Positions 1 to 7,656 are shown, numbered from the stretch's first letter. The stretch is DNA of 26,584 nucleotides from Candidatus Woesearchaeota archaeon (GCA_016180145.1 JACPBT010000046.1:1-26584), one strand, 5' to 3'. Numbers and translations are program-made. Notes: a model not told the origin generated them from the letters alone.

Positions 1-827
1 CGGGTTTTAGGGTCATCAACAGGAAGAGGCCTGAAAACCACTTTGCTGCCGCTGCCAGCAAGACGGATAATTTTCTCAGCAAGCTCAAGAACCGTATGCT
101 CCTCAGGATTCCCGATATTAACAGGCTCATTAACCTTTGAAAGCATAAGACGGTAAATGCCATCAACAAGGTCAGCAACATAACAGAAACTGCGGGTCTG
201 AGAGCCTTTTCCATAAACAGTAATCGGCTCATCCGCAAGGGCCTGAGTAATAAAATTAGGAACAGCACGGCCATCATTACGGCGCATATTGGGGCCAAAG
301 GTATTGAAAATACGCGCAATCTTAGTATCCATGGCATGATAAGAATGATACGCCATAACCAGAGCCTCAGCAAACCGCTTAGCCTCATCATAAACGCCCC
401 TCGGACCAATAGGATTGACATTGCCCCAGTAAGACTCAGGCTGAGGATGAACAAGAGGGTCACCATAAACCTCAGACGTGGAGGCAAGAAGAAAAACAGC
501 ACCCTTTGCCTTGGCAATCCCAAGCGCATTATGCGTGCCCATAGCCCCAACCTTCAAAGTCTGAATAGGAAGATTGGAATAATCAGCAGGGCTGGCAGGG
601 CTGGCAAAATGAAGAATATAATCAACAGCGCCATCAACATTTAACGGCTGAATAATGTCATGCTCAACCAAAACAAAATTACCATTGGCCTTCAAATCAG
701 CAATGTTGGAAGCGTCACCTGTAAGAAAATTATCAACACAAACAACACGAAAGCCCTCACCAAGCAAAAAACGGCAAAGATGAGAGCCTATAAATCCGGC
801 GCCGCCTGTAACAAGAACGGTTTTCAT
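1..827 (-). CDS. UDP-glucuronate decarboxylase-like NAD-dependent epimerase (3' end beyond window)
   Basis: Extended short-chain dehydrogenase that probably converts UDP-glucuronate to UDP-xylose (UXS type) in the cytoplasm. My own translation of the - strand from ATG 827-825 gives 275 codons with no stop before the window edge. Seen: Rossmann motif GGAGFIGSH at residues 8-16, HFASPASPADY near 73-83, the Ser/Thr motif STSEVYGDP near 116-124, catalytic Tyr146 and Lys150 in GVYDEAKR, and a segment with FNTFGPNMR and GRAVPNF around 174-192. These match the UXS branch better than generic UDP-glucose 4-epimerases. The start overlaps the stop of the upstream nucleotidyltransferase by ATGA, so it is the third gene of an operon headed by UDP-glucose dehydrogenase, which makes its substrate. 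A dTDP-glucose 4,6-dehydratase-like or other epimerase activity remains possible. Confidence 0.88.
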   Translation of the reverse strand, partial: MKTVLVTGGAGFIGSHLCRFLLGEGFRVVCVDNFLTGDASNIADLKANGNFVLVEHDIIQPLNVDGAVDYILHFASPASPADYSNLPIQTLKVGAMGTHNALGIAKAKGAVFLLASTSEVYGDPLVHPQPESYWGNVNPIGPRGVYDEAKRFAEALVMAYHSYHAMDTKIARIFNTFGPNMRRNDGRAVPNFITQALADEPITVYGKGSQTRSFCYVADLVDGIYRLMLSKVNEPVNIGNPEEHTVLELAEKIIRLAGSGSKVVFRPLPVDDPKT

Positions 828-1558
828 CCTGAAAACTCCTGCCTCGCCTGCTCAAGAGCCTCAATCCACCCTATATCAAACCACTTCTCATTGTAAACAT
901 GCCCATAAACGCGCTCCTGCTCCATCAGCCAGGACATAAAATAACCCATCTTATCAGCATTATTCCCCTCGCTGATGTAGCGGCTGAACAAACCAAGCTT
1001 CTCCTTCGGGAAAAAGTAAATGCCAAGCGAAATTAGAGTGGACTTAGGCTGAGCAGCCTTCTCCATAAACTCGCCAAAAGACAAATCATCATTCAGCACA
1101 ACACTGCCCGACTCACGGGCAGCCCTATACGACTTGGACTCCCACAACGGATTAATAATTGAACGAGAACTCCTGAAAGAGCTGAAAGCAGGCAGAAGAG
1201 AAAAATTAAACAAGTTATCGCCAGCAACAACAAGCAAATCATCAACAACAGACTCAGACTCAAGAACAAAACGAATATCACCAACCTGCCCAAGGCGATC
1301 GTCATTTGAGAAAGTCCCGTCATTCAAAACCTTCACAGGAACAGGAAAAGAAACTCTGGAAGCCCAAGCCGCAAAGTTATCATAAAACTTCGCATTGGTA
1401 ACAACAAAAATCCCATCAACATGAGGAATCTCAAGAGCCTTACCAACAATATGCTCAACAATAGGCCTACCCTTCACCTCAAGCAAAGGCTTAGGCGTAT
1501 CCTTAGTCAAAGGCCACAAACGGGAAGCATAACCCGCACAGGTAACAACAACTTTCAT
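824..1558 (-). CDS. sugar-phosphate nucleotidyltransferase (NTP_transferase family)
   Basis: GT-A-fold enzyme that probably joins an NTP and a sugar-1-phosphate to give an activated sugar. In 244 aa it shows the N-terminal nucleotide-binding signature as AGYASRLWPLTKDTPKPLL (8-26), a variant of the usual GGxGTRLxPLT, a metal-binding Asp in VVAGDNLFN (Asp114), LNDGT at 78-82 and a C-terminal WFDIGWIEAL. The AGYASRL variant is typical of a subgroup often annotated glucose-1-phosphate thymidylyl- or uridylyltransferase; the exact sugar and base cannot be read from sequence. It overlaps both neighbours by ATGA, so translation is probably coupled. With UDP-glucose dehydrogenase upstream, making UDP-glucose is the simplest guess, but that is inference. 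Confidence 0.88.
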   Translation of the reverse strand: MKVVVTCAGYASRLWPLTKDTPKPLLEVKGRPIVEHIVGKALEIPHVDGIFVVTNAKFYDNFAAWASRVSFPVPVKVLNDGTFSNDDRLGQVGDIRFVLESESVVDDLLVVAGDNLFNFSLLPAFSSFRSSRSIINPLWESKSYRAARESGSVVLNDDLSFGEFMEKAAQPKSTLISLGIYFFPKEKLGLFSRYISEGNNADKMGYFMSWLMEQERVYGHVYNEKWFDIGWIEALEQARQEFSG

Positions 1559-2853
1559 CTCCCAACACCAACATAGCTAAAGCCCAAAGCCCTAAAGTCC
1601 TCAGGATAATACATGTTCCTGCCATCAACAATATTCGGAGCAGCCATAAGCTCCTTCATGCGCGCCTTGTCAAGCTCCCTGAACAAATCCCACTCAGTAA
1701 CAACAACCAAAAGGTGAGCGCCCTCCAAAGCACCAAAAGGAGTCTCGGCAAACGAAACATCCTTCAAAACACGGCGAGCAGCATTCTCAGCAACAGGGTC
1801 AAAAGCAACAACAGAAGCGCCAAGCCTCTGAAGCTCATTAATAATAACAACAGAAGGCGCCTCGCGCATGTCATCAGTCTTGGGCTTAAAGGACAAACCC
1901 CAAACCGCAACCTTCTTCCCTGCCAAATCAGGAACAAGCTGAAGAATCTTGGGAATAATTGAAACCTTCTGACGCTCATTAACCGCCTCAACAGCGTCAA
2001 GAACATCAGCACGGCAGCCATGCTCCTTCAAAGTCTGGGAAAGGGCGCGAACATCCTTCGGAAAACAGCTCCCACCATAACCAACGCCAGCCTGCAAAAA
2101 CCTCGGGCCAATACGGCTGTCAAGCCCGACACCCTTCGCAACCATCTTAACATCAGCACCAACACGCTCACAAAGATGTGAAAGCTCATTCATAAGAGAA
2201 ATGCGCGTGGCAAGCATTGCGTTGCTCGCATACTTAATAATCTCAGCAGTCTCAACATTAGTAACAAGGACAGGCCTGCCCGTCCTTTCAACCGAACGGT
2301 AAATAGAATAAACAACATCCTTAGCACGGCCATCATCAACACCAATAACAACACGGTCAGGCATCATAAAATCCTGAACCGCCTCACCCTCCCTCAAAAA
2401 CTCAGGATTGGAAACAACATCAAAAGAAACATCACCCTTAACCCTTGAAGCAACATACTCCCTCAGCTTCCTGCACGTCCCAACCGGAACAGTGCTTTTC
2501 ATAACAATAACCTTATAGCCATTCATAAACCTTGCAATAGTATCGGCAACCTGAAAAACAGCGCCCAAATCAGCCTTGCCATCCTTACCGGAAGGAGTGC
2601 CAACAGCAATAAAAATAACATCAGAATTCTCAACAGCAAGCTGCGAGTCAGTAGTAAACATAAGACGCTTCTGGGCGGAATTAAGCTCAACAAGCTCCCT
2701 CAAACCCGGCTCAAAAAAAGGCATAACACCGCGGCGCAGATTAGAAATGCGCTCATCATCAATGTCAACACAAATAACATCATTGCCAAGATTGGAAAGG
2801 CAAGAGCCGGTAACCAACCCAACATAGCCAGTGCCGATAACAGCAATTTTCAT
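1555..2853 (-). CDS. ugd: UDP-glucose 6-dehydrogenase
   Basis: Oxidises UDP-glucose to UDP-glucuronate with two NAD+ in the cytoplasm. The 432-aa length is normal for the family. Seen: N-terminal Rossmann motif IGTGYVGL at 6-13, FIAVGTPSGKDGKAD near 81-95, KSTVPVGT at 119-126, SNPEFLREG at 148-156, and the catalytic cysteine Cys263 in GVGYGGSCFPKD. The C-terminal UDP-binding domain follows (WGLSFKPKTDD near 319-329). It is the first gene of the - strand operon: its stop overlaps the nucleotidyltransferase start by ATGA. A TATA box lies 23 bases upstream of the ATG, so the message is probably leaderless or nearly so. GDP-mannose dehydrogenase is a related alternative, but the UXS-like third gene favours UDP-glucose. 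Confidence 0.95.
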   Translation of the reverse strand: MKIAVIGTGYVGLVTGSCLSNLGNDVICVDIDDERISNLRRGVMPFFEPGLRELVELNSAQKRLMFTTDSQLAVENSDVIFIAVGTPSGKDGKADLGAVFQVADTIARFMNGYKVIVMKSTVPVGTCRKLREYVASRVKGDVSFDVVSNPEFLREGEAVQDFMMPDRVVIGVDDGRAKDVVYSIYRSVERTGRPVLVTNVETAEIIKYASNAMLATRISLMNELSHLCERVGADVKMVAKGVGLDSRIGPRFLQAGVGYGGSCFPKDVRALSQTLKEHGCRADVLDAVEAVNERQKVSIIPKILQLVPDLAGKKVAVWGLSFKPKTDDMREAPSVVIINELQRLGASVVAFDPVAENAARRVLKDVSFAETPFGALEGAHLLVVVTEWDLFRELDKARMKELMAAPNIVDGRNMYYPEDFRALGFSYVGVGR

Positions 2854-2875
2854 ACTTATGGCGGATAACGCCCGA

Positions 2876-2883
2876 ATATAAAT
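2876..2883 (-). promoter_or_regulatory. TATA box of the ugd operon
   Basis: Reads ATTTATAT on the - strand, 23-30 bases upstream of the ugd ATG at 2853. This is archaeal spacing for a leaderless transcript. Confidence 0.6.
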
Positions 2884-2914
2884 ATCTTACCATTATCCTA
2901 CCTTATCCGATAGG

Positions 2915-2926
2915 TTTATATATAAA
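2915..2926 (+). promoter_or_regulatory. TATA box of the antiporter operon
   Basis: TTTATATATAAA, a 12-base palindrome, 21-32 bases upstream of ATG 2947. It faces away from the ugd promoter, so the 93-base gap holds two divergent promoters. Confidence 0.65.
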
Positions 2927-2946
2927 CAAACAGAGAACAACCTAAA

Positions 2947-4149
2947 ATGGACTCCCCCCTGCTGATGCTGCTCATAGTCCTTACAGCAGCAACAGTCTTA
3001 GGAGAAATAGCAAAACGAATAGGAATCCCCGCAGTAGTTGGGCAGATAGCAGCAGGGCTGCTGCTAAGCACGGGGCCAATAAAGCAACTCATCTTCACAG
3101 ACAACAGCCTTGAAACACTCGGCTTCCTATCAAACCTCGGAGTAATACTGCTATTCTACTACATAGGGCTTAAAACAGACTTCAAATCATTCACAAAAAA
3201 CGCAAAAAAGGCAGTTTCAGTGTCACTTCTGAACACACTCATACCATTCGCGCTTACATACGCAATAATGAGCGGCGTGTTCCACCTTGACAAACTCGCA
3301 AGCGCAGCAATAGGAATGGCAGCCTCAGTAAGCGCACAGGCAGTATCAGTTGAACTCCTTGAAGAACTGAAAATAATAAGAACAAAAATAGGACAAAGCA
3401 TAATCGTAACAGGAGCTGTGGACGACATAATAGAGCTTGGCCTAATAAGCGCACTTCTATCAGTAATGCAGATAACCTCAACAGAAACAACAATAACAAA
3501 ATTCGCAATTGAAACAGCAGCATTCCTAACATTCGTAATAGCGGCAAGAATGTGGCTGATACCAAAAGCGCTAAAATACTTTGAAAAGGAAAAATCAACA
3601 ACAACGATATTCACAGGCTCGCTAATAATAGTCCTAATCATAGCGACACTCGCCGAAAAACTGTCACTCGGGGCATTAATGGGAGCAATAATAGCGGGGA
3701 TAGTCATAAGGCAGACAATACACAAAGACGTAACAATACCAAACTGGGAAGAGCATGACATATCAAAGTCAATACACACAATATCATCCGGGCTGCTTAT
3801 ACCACTATTCTTCGTATGGACAGGGCTGACAACAAACCTCGCAGAAATACAGCATGTGCCTTTACTTACAGCAGTGCTAATAACCACAAGCACAATAGGA
3901 ACAGTCGGAAGCACGCTGCTTGGCGTAGTAATAAACAAAGGCACACTAAAAGAGGGGCTTCTAACAGGATGGGGGCTGAACCCAAAAGGAGACGTTGAAC
4001 TCGTAATAGCAGCCCTCGGCCTCAAAGCAGGACTAATAAGCTCCCAAATATTCTCATCAATAGTAGTAATGTCAATAACAACATCAATAATATCGCCAAT
4101 AATCTTCCAGATTCTCGCAAGAAAATGGCTTCCACAAAAAAGAAGATGA
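2947..4149 (+). CDS. CPA2-family Na+(K+)/H+ antiporter
   Basis: Integral membrane cation/proton antiporter of the Na_H_Exchanger (Kef/NapA-like) family, 400 aa. The protein is a succession of about 11-13 hydrophobic helices with no cytoplasmic regulatory (RCK/TrkA) domain. The ion-binding motif is GAVDDI with Asp159-Asp160, resembling the double-Asp helix of electrogenic NapA/NhaA-type exchangers rather than the Gln-Asp of KefC channels. Other family signatures are IGIPAVVGQIAAGLLL at 25-40 and ISSGLLIPLFFVWTGL in the C-terminal half. It has its own TATA box and its stop overlaps ATG 4146 of the next gene, so the two are probably cotranscribed. Ion specificity cannot be read. Likely roles are pH and sodium homeostasis. 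Confidence 0.92.
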   Translation: MDSPLLMLLIVLTAATVLGEIAKRIGIPAVVGQIAAGLLLSTGPIKQLIFTDNSLETLGFLSNLGVILLFYYIGLKTDFKSFTKNAKKAVSVSLLNTLIPFALTYAIMSGVFHLDKLASAAIGMAASVSAQAVSVELLEELKIIRTKIGQSIIVTGAVDDIIELGLISALLSVMQITSTETTITKFAIETAAFLTFVIAARMWLIPKALKYFEKEKSTTTIFTGSLIIVLIIATLAEKLSLGALMGAIIAGIVIRQTIHKDVTIPNWEEHDISKSIHTISSGLLIPLFFVWTGLTTNLAEIQHVPLLTAVLITTSTIGTVGSTLLGVVINKGTLKEGLLTGWGLNPKGDVELVIAALGLKAGLISSQIFSSIVVMSITTSIISPIIFQILARKWLPQKRR

Positions 4150-4943
4150 AAAAGAAAATAAGCATAACAATAGACGAGAACATGCTCAAAAACATAGACT
4201 CAACAATAGACAATATCACCGTAAGAAACAGGTCGCAGGCAATAGAATTCCTCGCCAAAAACGCACTCGGAGACAACAGAACAGCAGTAATACTAAGCGG
4301 AGGAGAAGAGAACAAACTAAAAATAAACTCAGAAGACTACAGAATAACAGCAAAAACAGGAAACACAACAGTTGTGGAACGAGCAATAAAGAAACTAAGG
4401 GAAAACGGATTCACAGAAATATACATAATCGCAAGACAGAAAGTCCTCACAAAAGTCTTTGACATCGTAAAAGACGGAAGCAGCTACAGCGTAAAAATAA
4501 ACTACGTGGAGGAAAAAGAAGGAAACGGAAGCGGAGACACACTGGCACTCGTAAAAGGAAAAATAAAAAAAAATTTCCTCACAGCATACGGGCACATAGT
4601 ATTTGACAAAATAAACCTTGAAGAGCTGTGGAACCAACACATAAGGCACAACCTCGTGGCAACGCTTGTGCTGACAACATCAGCAAACCCAAGCGAAAAA
4701 GGAACAGTAGTAATGGAAGGAAACAGAATACTTGAATTCGTGCAGAAGCCAAGGCAGACAGACGTCCACCTCGTCTTTTCCCCAATATTCATGGCAAGCC
4801 CGGACATATTCAACTACGCACGCGGAAAACTTGAATACGACGCATTCCCAAAACTCGCAAAACTCGGACTGCTGTCAGGACACGTATCCGCAGAGAAAGA
4901 ACAACACATACACACAGCAGAGGACGCGAAGAAGATAAGATAA
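4146..4943 (+). CDS. ribbon-helix-helix domain fused to a degenerate sugar nucleotidyltransferase
   Basis: About 265 aa. Residues 1-42 look like a ribbon-helix-helix DNA-binding domain: a basic beta strand KKKISITID, then two helices with RNRSQAIEFLAKNAL. Residues 45-265 resemble the NTP_transferase GT-A fold: AVILSGG at 47-53, NGSGDTL at 127-133, AYGHIVFD at 147-154 and GTVVMEGNRILEFVQKP in the middle. The glycine-rich loop lacks the usual GTR, and the metal-binding Gly-Asp is Gly-His (His150), so catalysis is doubtful. I chose ATG 4146 because it forms an ATGA overlap with the antiporter stop and begins right at the RHH; an ATG at 4125 would add seven residues. A sugar-nucleotide-responsive regulator is inferred, not shown. 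Confidence 0.8.
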   Translation: MKKKISITIDENMLKNIDSTIDNITVRNRSQAIEFLAKNALGDNRTAVILSGGEENKLKINSEDYRITAKTGNTTVVERAIKKLRENGFTEIYIIARQKVLTKVFDIVKDGSSYSVKINYVEEKEGNGSGDTLALVKGKIKKNFLTAYGHIVFDKINLEELWNQHIRHNLVATLVLTTSANPSEKGTVVMEGNRILEFVQKPRQTDVHLVFSPIFMASPDIFNYARGKLEYDAFPKLAKLGLLSGHVSAEKEQHIHTAEDAKKIR

Positions 4944-4944
4944 A

Positions 4945-5433
4945 CTACGCCACAGAATCCAGCAACCTGAGAAACGCGGAATAAACTTCTGTAGAAATAT
5001 AAAAGCCGCCCACTATGGCAGAATCAACAATGCCCCTTGCTTCAGCTACGCTGATAATGCCGCGGGCACATGCAAGATAAACAATGAAAATAGTGCCGTG
5101 CACTTCAACGCCAACCAGAGAGGCGTAACTTTTAGCGGCATCATCATCCAACAAAAGCAACACCTTATGCTTTGCAGCCAAGGAAACTGCATGCTTCTCT
5201 CCCTCACCAAGCTTATCAGTCCCAAGCAACGGGTTAACAACAACAGATTCAACAGAAATCCACTCATCACTGACAGCAGACTCCAAGGCAGCCGCCTCAG
5301 GACTATCCTTCTTCACAAGAACTTCATCATAAACTGCCCTTGGAATCATTACGCGCTGAAAACACATTTTAAGAAGTTGCAGCCTACCCTGCCTGCCCAA
5401 CACAATCAAGGGAGAGGAGTTTGTAACAATCAT
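4945..5433 (-). CDS. DUF3368-type PIN-domain toxin
   Basis: 162-aa PIN-like nuclease of the DUF3368 family, the predicted toxin of a type II toxin-antitoxin pair, probably cleaving RNA. Seen: the N-terminal strand MIVTNSSPLIVLGR (family members usually have NSSPLI here), PRAVYDEVL near 31-39, LGEGEKHAVSLAAKHK in the middle (family motif GxGE..A), and LLLLDDDAAKSYA with the acidic residues expected of the third PIN motif. The first Asp typical of VapC is absent and Asn occupies the early position, as is common in this family. Its start overlaps the UPF0175 antitoxin stop by 4 bases. It ends one base after the + strand RHH-nucleotidyltransferase, in a tail-to-tail arrangement. Confidence 0.85.
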   Translation of the reverse strand: MIVTNSSPLIVLGRQGRLQLLKMCFQRVMIPRAVYDEVLVKKDSPEAAALESAVSDEWISVESVVVNPLLGTDKLGEGEKHAVSLAAKHKVLLLLDDDAAKSYASLVGVEVHGTIFIVYLACARGIISVAEARGIVDSAIVGGFYISTEVYSAFLRLLDSVA

Positions 5434-5747
5434 TTTGCCCTTAAAGCCGCCCTGAAATCACCCTCAAGAGAGCCAACCGAATAGTTCACAGGCACTTTCC
5501 GCTCAGCAGCCACCCTCATAAAATCAGCCAAAGGAAGCCTTGCCAACTCAGCAGCCCTTCCCAAAGAAACAAGCCTCTTTGAATACTTCTCCAACGCCAA
5601 CTCAACAAGCTTATCCCTAACAGCACAGGAAAGCAACTCCCTAATCACCTTGGACTTGTCAGAACCCTTCTCCTTAGCAACATAATCTATATCGCTCAAC
5701 ACATCAACCGAAACCCTTGCAGCAACACTAACAGACATACCAATCAC
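5430..5747 (-). CDS. UPF0175-family antitoxin with N-terminal RHH-like segment
   Basis: 105-aa partner of the DUF3368 toxin. Residues 5-40 (VSVAARVSVDVLSDIDYVA then KSKVIRELLSCAV) look like a ribbon-helix-helix DNA-binding region; residues 45-95, containing RLVSLGRAAELARLPLADF, match the helix-turn-helix-like UPF0175 domain. The family is known as the antitoxin that goes with DUF3368 PIN proteins. It lies first in the two-gene unit and overlaps the toxin by ATGA. The start may be ATG 5747 or the second ATG nine bases in. A near-perfect inverted repeat sits between the start codon and the TATA box, suggesting autoregulation. Confidence 0.82.
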   Translation of the reverse strand: MIGMSVSVAARVSVDVLSDIDYVAKEKGSDKSKVIRELLSCAVRDKLVELALEKYSKRLVSLGRAAELARLPLADFMRVAAERKVPVNYSVGSLEGDFRAALRAK

Positions 5748-5750
5748 CCG

Positions 5751-5774
5751 TTAACAATGATAAGCAATTGTAAA
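5751..5774. promoter_or_regulatory. inverted repeat, likely antitoxin operator
   Basis: TTAACAAT and ATTGTAAA separated by 8 bases pair with one mismatch. The repeat lies just upstream of the antitoxin start at 5747 and next to a TATA-like AAATATATTA at 5776-5785, where a bound dimer would block transcription. Confidence 0.5.
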
Positions 5775-5843
5775 CAAATATATTAACTTTTTGGTTTTTC
5801 TGCGATTTGTGTCACCATTAAATAAGGACTAAAAAGAGAAAAA

Positions 5844-5851
5844 TTTAAATA
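5844..5851 (+). promoter_or_regulatory. TATA box upstream of the caspase-like gene
   Basis: TTTAAATA with an A/G-rich BRE-like stretch just before it, 25-32 bases upstream of ATG 5876. Leaderless spacing. Confidence 0.6.
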
Positions 5852-5875
5852 GCTTTACGAAGTTTCCAATATAAA

Positions 5876-6757
5876 ATGGCTAAACTGGACATAATTGTTA
5901 ACTTTGCAATGTTCAACAAGAAGGCGGTGGTATGGTCAGAGCTGATACCCACAGTAATACTTGGAGCTAATATGCCCTACATATATGAAAGCCTAAAGGG
6001 AGGAAAGCTAACTATAGCACTCGCAGTTACTGCCCTATCAGCAGCCTACGCGGTTATCACCCCATTGGCGGCAGGCGCGATAGTTGAAGTCAACAGGGCA
6101 AGAAGGGAAATGCCAGGCTTCCTAACAGAAACACAGCAAATAAAACCATACCGGACCTGCACAGGCAAGACAAATACGGGAAATGAAACAGTAATATTAA
6201 CCTCGCACTACTACAATGACGACGAAGATGCTGATGAAAGAAGGGAAACAAACAGAAAAGAAGCGAGAATGATGATGAATTACCTCACCCAAAAAAAATT
6301 TCTCGGCTACAATACCGGCATCGTCCATGTAGAAGACAATGCACAACCATTACAACTGGAAGCAGCAATAAAAGATTCCAGCATAAGCTCGGTAGTGCTT
6401 ATCGGACATTCAAGAATAGGAAGTTGGACGACAACAACGGGCAATATCGGACGAGAAGATGTTTCAAGATGGGTTAATGAAGCAGGACACTGCAAAAACG
6501 GATTCGGAATGAAAGCAGGGTGCAACGTAATACAAGAGTTACCGCAGGATGACTGTCAAATGCTTGCGCCCGCATACAGCCACAGCGCACACCCCGGAGA
6601 ACTTGTAATAGTTAAAGGGCACAGACCAAAACCCAATGAACACAAGCTTATCCCAGAGGAACTAAACAACCAACTACCAACAGGCATGCACTCAGAAATA
6701 ACCTATGGAATAGAAACGGACACACGCCTGATAAGACTGAAAGCTTCACAAGGATAA
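5876..6757 (+). CDS. membrane-anchored protein with a possible caspase/CHAT-like domain
   Basis: 293 aa, not assigned to a named family. Residues 18-38 are moderately hydrophobic and 45-72 form a clear membrane helix, followed by a soluble domain of about 210 residues. That domain runs ETVILTSHYYNDD (104-116), a long helix rich in Arg/Glu with EARMMMNYL (129-137), a strand YNTGIVHVEDN, then SVVLIGHSRIGSW with His178 and GFGMKAGCN with Cys216. Strand-His and strand-Cys in this order and spacing resemble the catalytic dyad of the caspase/CHAT fold, but the similarity is by eye only. It has its own TATA box and is followed by a separately promoted Nudix-like gene. Sugar or peptide hydrolases with other folds are not excluded. 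Confidence 0.6.
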   Translation: MAKLDIIVNFAMFNKKAVVWSELIPTVILGANMPYIYESLKGGKLTIALAVTALSAAYAVITPLAAGAIVEVNRARREMPGFLTETQQIKPYRTCTGKTNTGNETVILTSHYYNDDEDADERRETNRKEARMMMNYLTQKKFLGYNTGIVHVEDNAQPLQLEAAIKDSSISSVVLIGHSRIGSWTTTTGNIGREDVSRWVNEAGHCKNGFGMKAGCNVIQELPQDDCQMLAPAYSHSAHPGELVIVKGHRPKPNEHKLIPEELNNQLPTGMHSEITYGIETDTRLIRLKASQG

Positions 6758-6776
6758 TCTAATTTCTTCAGGAAAC

Positions 6777-6784
6777 TATAAATA
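6777..6784 (+). promoter_or_regulatory. TATA box of the Nudix-like gene
   Basis: TATAAATA, 23-30 bases upstream of ATG 6807; leaderless spacing. Confidence 0.6.
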
Positions 6785-6806
6785 GCCCTGTTCCTGCCTA
6801 TAACAA

Positions 6807-7436
6807 ATGCACAAACTCAAAGCACTGCTTGACGAAGCTGTGAAGACAATAGGCAAAAGCCGCGGCAGGCTTCCAAGGGCTGCATACGACTTCATAAGAA
6901 GATATGAGGCACTGCTCTCAATTGATTCTGTAATTGTTCCCAAGGGAAGCAAGCCAAGCGTTCTGCTCCTGAAAAGGGAAGAAAAAACAGTTGCCGGAGG
7001 AAAATACTACAGCGTAGGAGGACGGCTGGGAAAGAACAAGAAGCTGACTGAAGCGCTAAGGCGCATAATAAAAGCAGAAACAGGGCTGAAGGTTTCAGCA
7101 AAAAAAGAGGATATAATCGGGTTCGGGACGGTATGGTATAACGCAAACAAAAGAGAAGGGCACGAATTTAGCGTCTTCACCCCCTGCCTGACATTTGCAG
7201 TAAGAGCGCCTGAAGAAAGCAGACTGAGGAAGACGCTTAAAATCGGGCATGGCAACACAGAATGGAAAATCTTCAGAAGAATAGAGGCGTCCTGGGACAG
7301 CTACTTAACACAGGCAGTGGCAAGTGCGTGGGATTACTACTACGGAAACGGCTGGAGAAGCAAACTGCCTGCTGCGACAAAAAAGCGGCTAAAAAAATAC
7401 AATGATTTCATACCTTTGCAATACCAGCGCAAATGA
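6807..7436 (+). CDS. Nudix-like protein related to GDP-mannose mannosyl hydrolase, degenerate box
   Basis: 209 aa. A helical N-terminal segment (1-38) precedes a Nudix-like domain with strand SVLLLKREEKT (51-61), KYYSVGGRLGKNKKL (66-80) and ALRRIIKAETGL (83-94), then GFGTVWYNANK and FSVFTPCLTFAV. The arrangement GGR-x-x-K-N-x-x-L with R-x-I-x-x-x-E-x-G fits the modified Nudix signature of GDP-mannose mannosyl hydrolases. Several acidic residues of the consensus are replaced: the box Glu is Lys78/79 and REUxEE reads RRIIKAE. Catalysis is therefore uncertain. It could be a nucleotide-sugar binding protein, which would suit the glycan genes nearby. The C-terminus is very basic (KKRLKKY). Confidence 0.7.
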   Translation: MHKLKALLDEAVKTIGKSRGRLPRAAYDFIRRYEALLSIDSVIVPKGSKPSVLLLKREEKTVAGGKYYSVGGRLGKNKKLTEALRRIIKAETGLKVSAKKEDIIGFGTVWYNANKREGHEFSVFTPCLTFAVRAPEESRLRKTLKIGHGNTEWKIFRRIEASWDSYLTQAVASAWDYYYGNGWRSKLPAATKKRLKKYNDFIPLQYQRK

Positions 7437-7442
7437 GTTAAT

Positions 7443-7451
7443 TTTATAAAC
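7443..7451 (+). promoter_or_regulatory. TATA box of the 5S rRNA gene
   Basis: TTTATAAAC ending 21 bases before the 5S 5' end, so this 5S gene is transcribed on its own rather than from an rRNA operon. Confidence 0.6.
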
Positions 7452-7471
7452 AAGAGCAAAATACTAAACTC

Positions 7472-7588
7472 CGTGAACGGCCATAGCCGCCTGGAAACAC
7501 CTGATCCCATTTCGAACTCAGAAGTTAAGCAGGCGCACGTTCCTGCCAGTACTGCATTCAATGCGGAAAAGCGGGTTCGCTGTTCACA
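7472..7588 (+). rRNA. rrf: 5S ribosomal RNA
   Basis: The conserved loop CCCATTTCGAACTCAGAAG followed by TTAAGC lies at 7506-7530. Terminal helix I pairs GTGAAC (7473-7478) with GTTCAC (7582-7587), giving about 115-117 nt, and a GCATT/AATGC stem lies at 7554-7564. No 16S, 23S or tRNA gene adjoins it, which is usual in archaea with dispersed rRNA genes. A T-rich stretch follows directly. The last 22 bases and the terminator recur exactly about 1.07 kb downstream. Confidence 0.95.
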
Positions 7589-7605
7589 CCTTTATTTTTC
7601 TGAAA
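7566..7605. repeat. 40-bp direct repeat, left copy (5S 3' end plus terminator)
   Basis: Identical over 40 bases to 8639-8678. It comprises the last 22 bases of 5S rRNA and the following T-rich stretch. Upstream, 7557-7565 matches 8630-8638 at 7 of 9 positions. The two copies bracket the first MNT/HEPN pair at a repeat distance of 1073 bases, like attachment-site duplications. Confidence 0.9.
7589..7602 (+). terminator. T-rich terminator of 5S rRNA
   Basis: CCTTTATTTTTCTG directly follows the 5S terminal helix; archaeal RNA polymerase stops at such T runs. Confidence 0.6.
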
Positions 7606-7636
7606 CATGCCTATAACCAAAACATTTATATTACAG

Positions 7637-7656
7637 TTGTCATAAATTTATCACAA
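7637..7656. promoter_or_regulatory. palindrome abutting the start of MNT gene 1
   Basis: TTGT-C-ATAAATTTAT-C-ACAA is a 20-bp palindrome except for one mismatched pair. It ends at the base before ATG 7657, and a TATA-like ATTTATAT lies at 7624-7631. It is a good candidate operator for the helix-turn-helix of this protein. Confidence 0.5.

Noticed and set aside
3159..4025. Long open frame (288 codons) on the - strand
   Set aside because: It lies wholly antisense to the antiporter, whose helices and DD motif are clear; composition is Ser/Ile/Val-rich shadow and there is no promoter or family motif.
7561..7656. Upstream extension of MNT gene 1 into the 5S gene
   Set aside because: It would translate 5S rRNA sequence and the terminator; the TATA box and palindrome point to ATG 7657.
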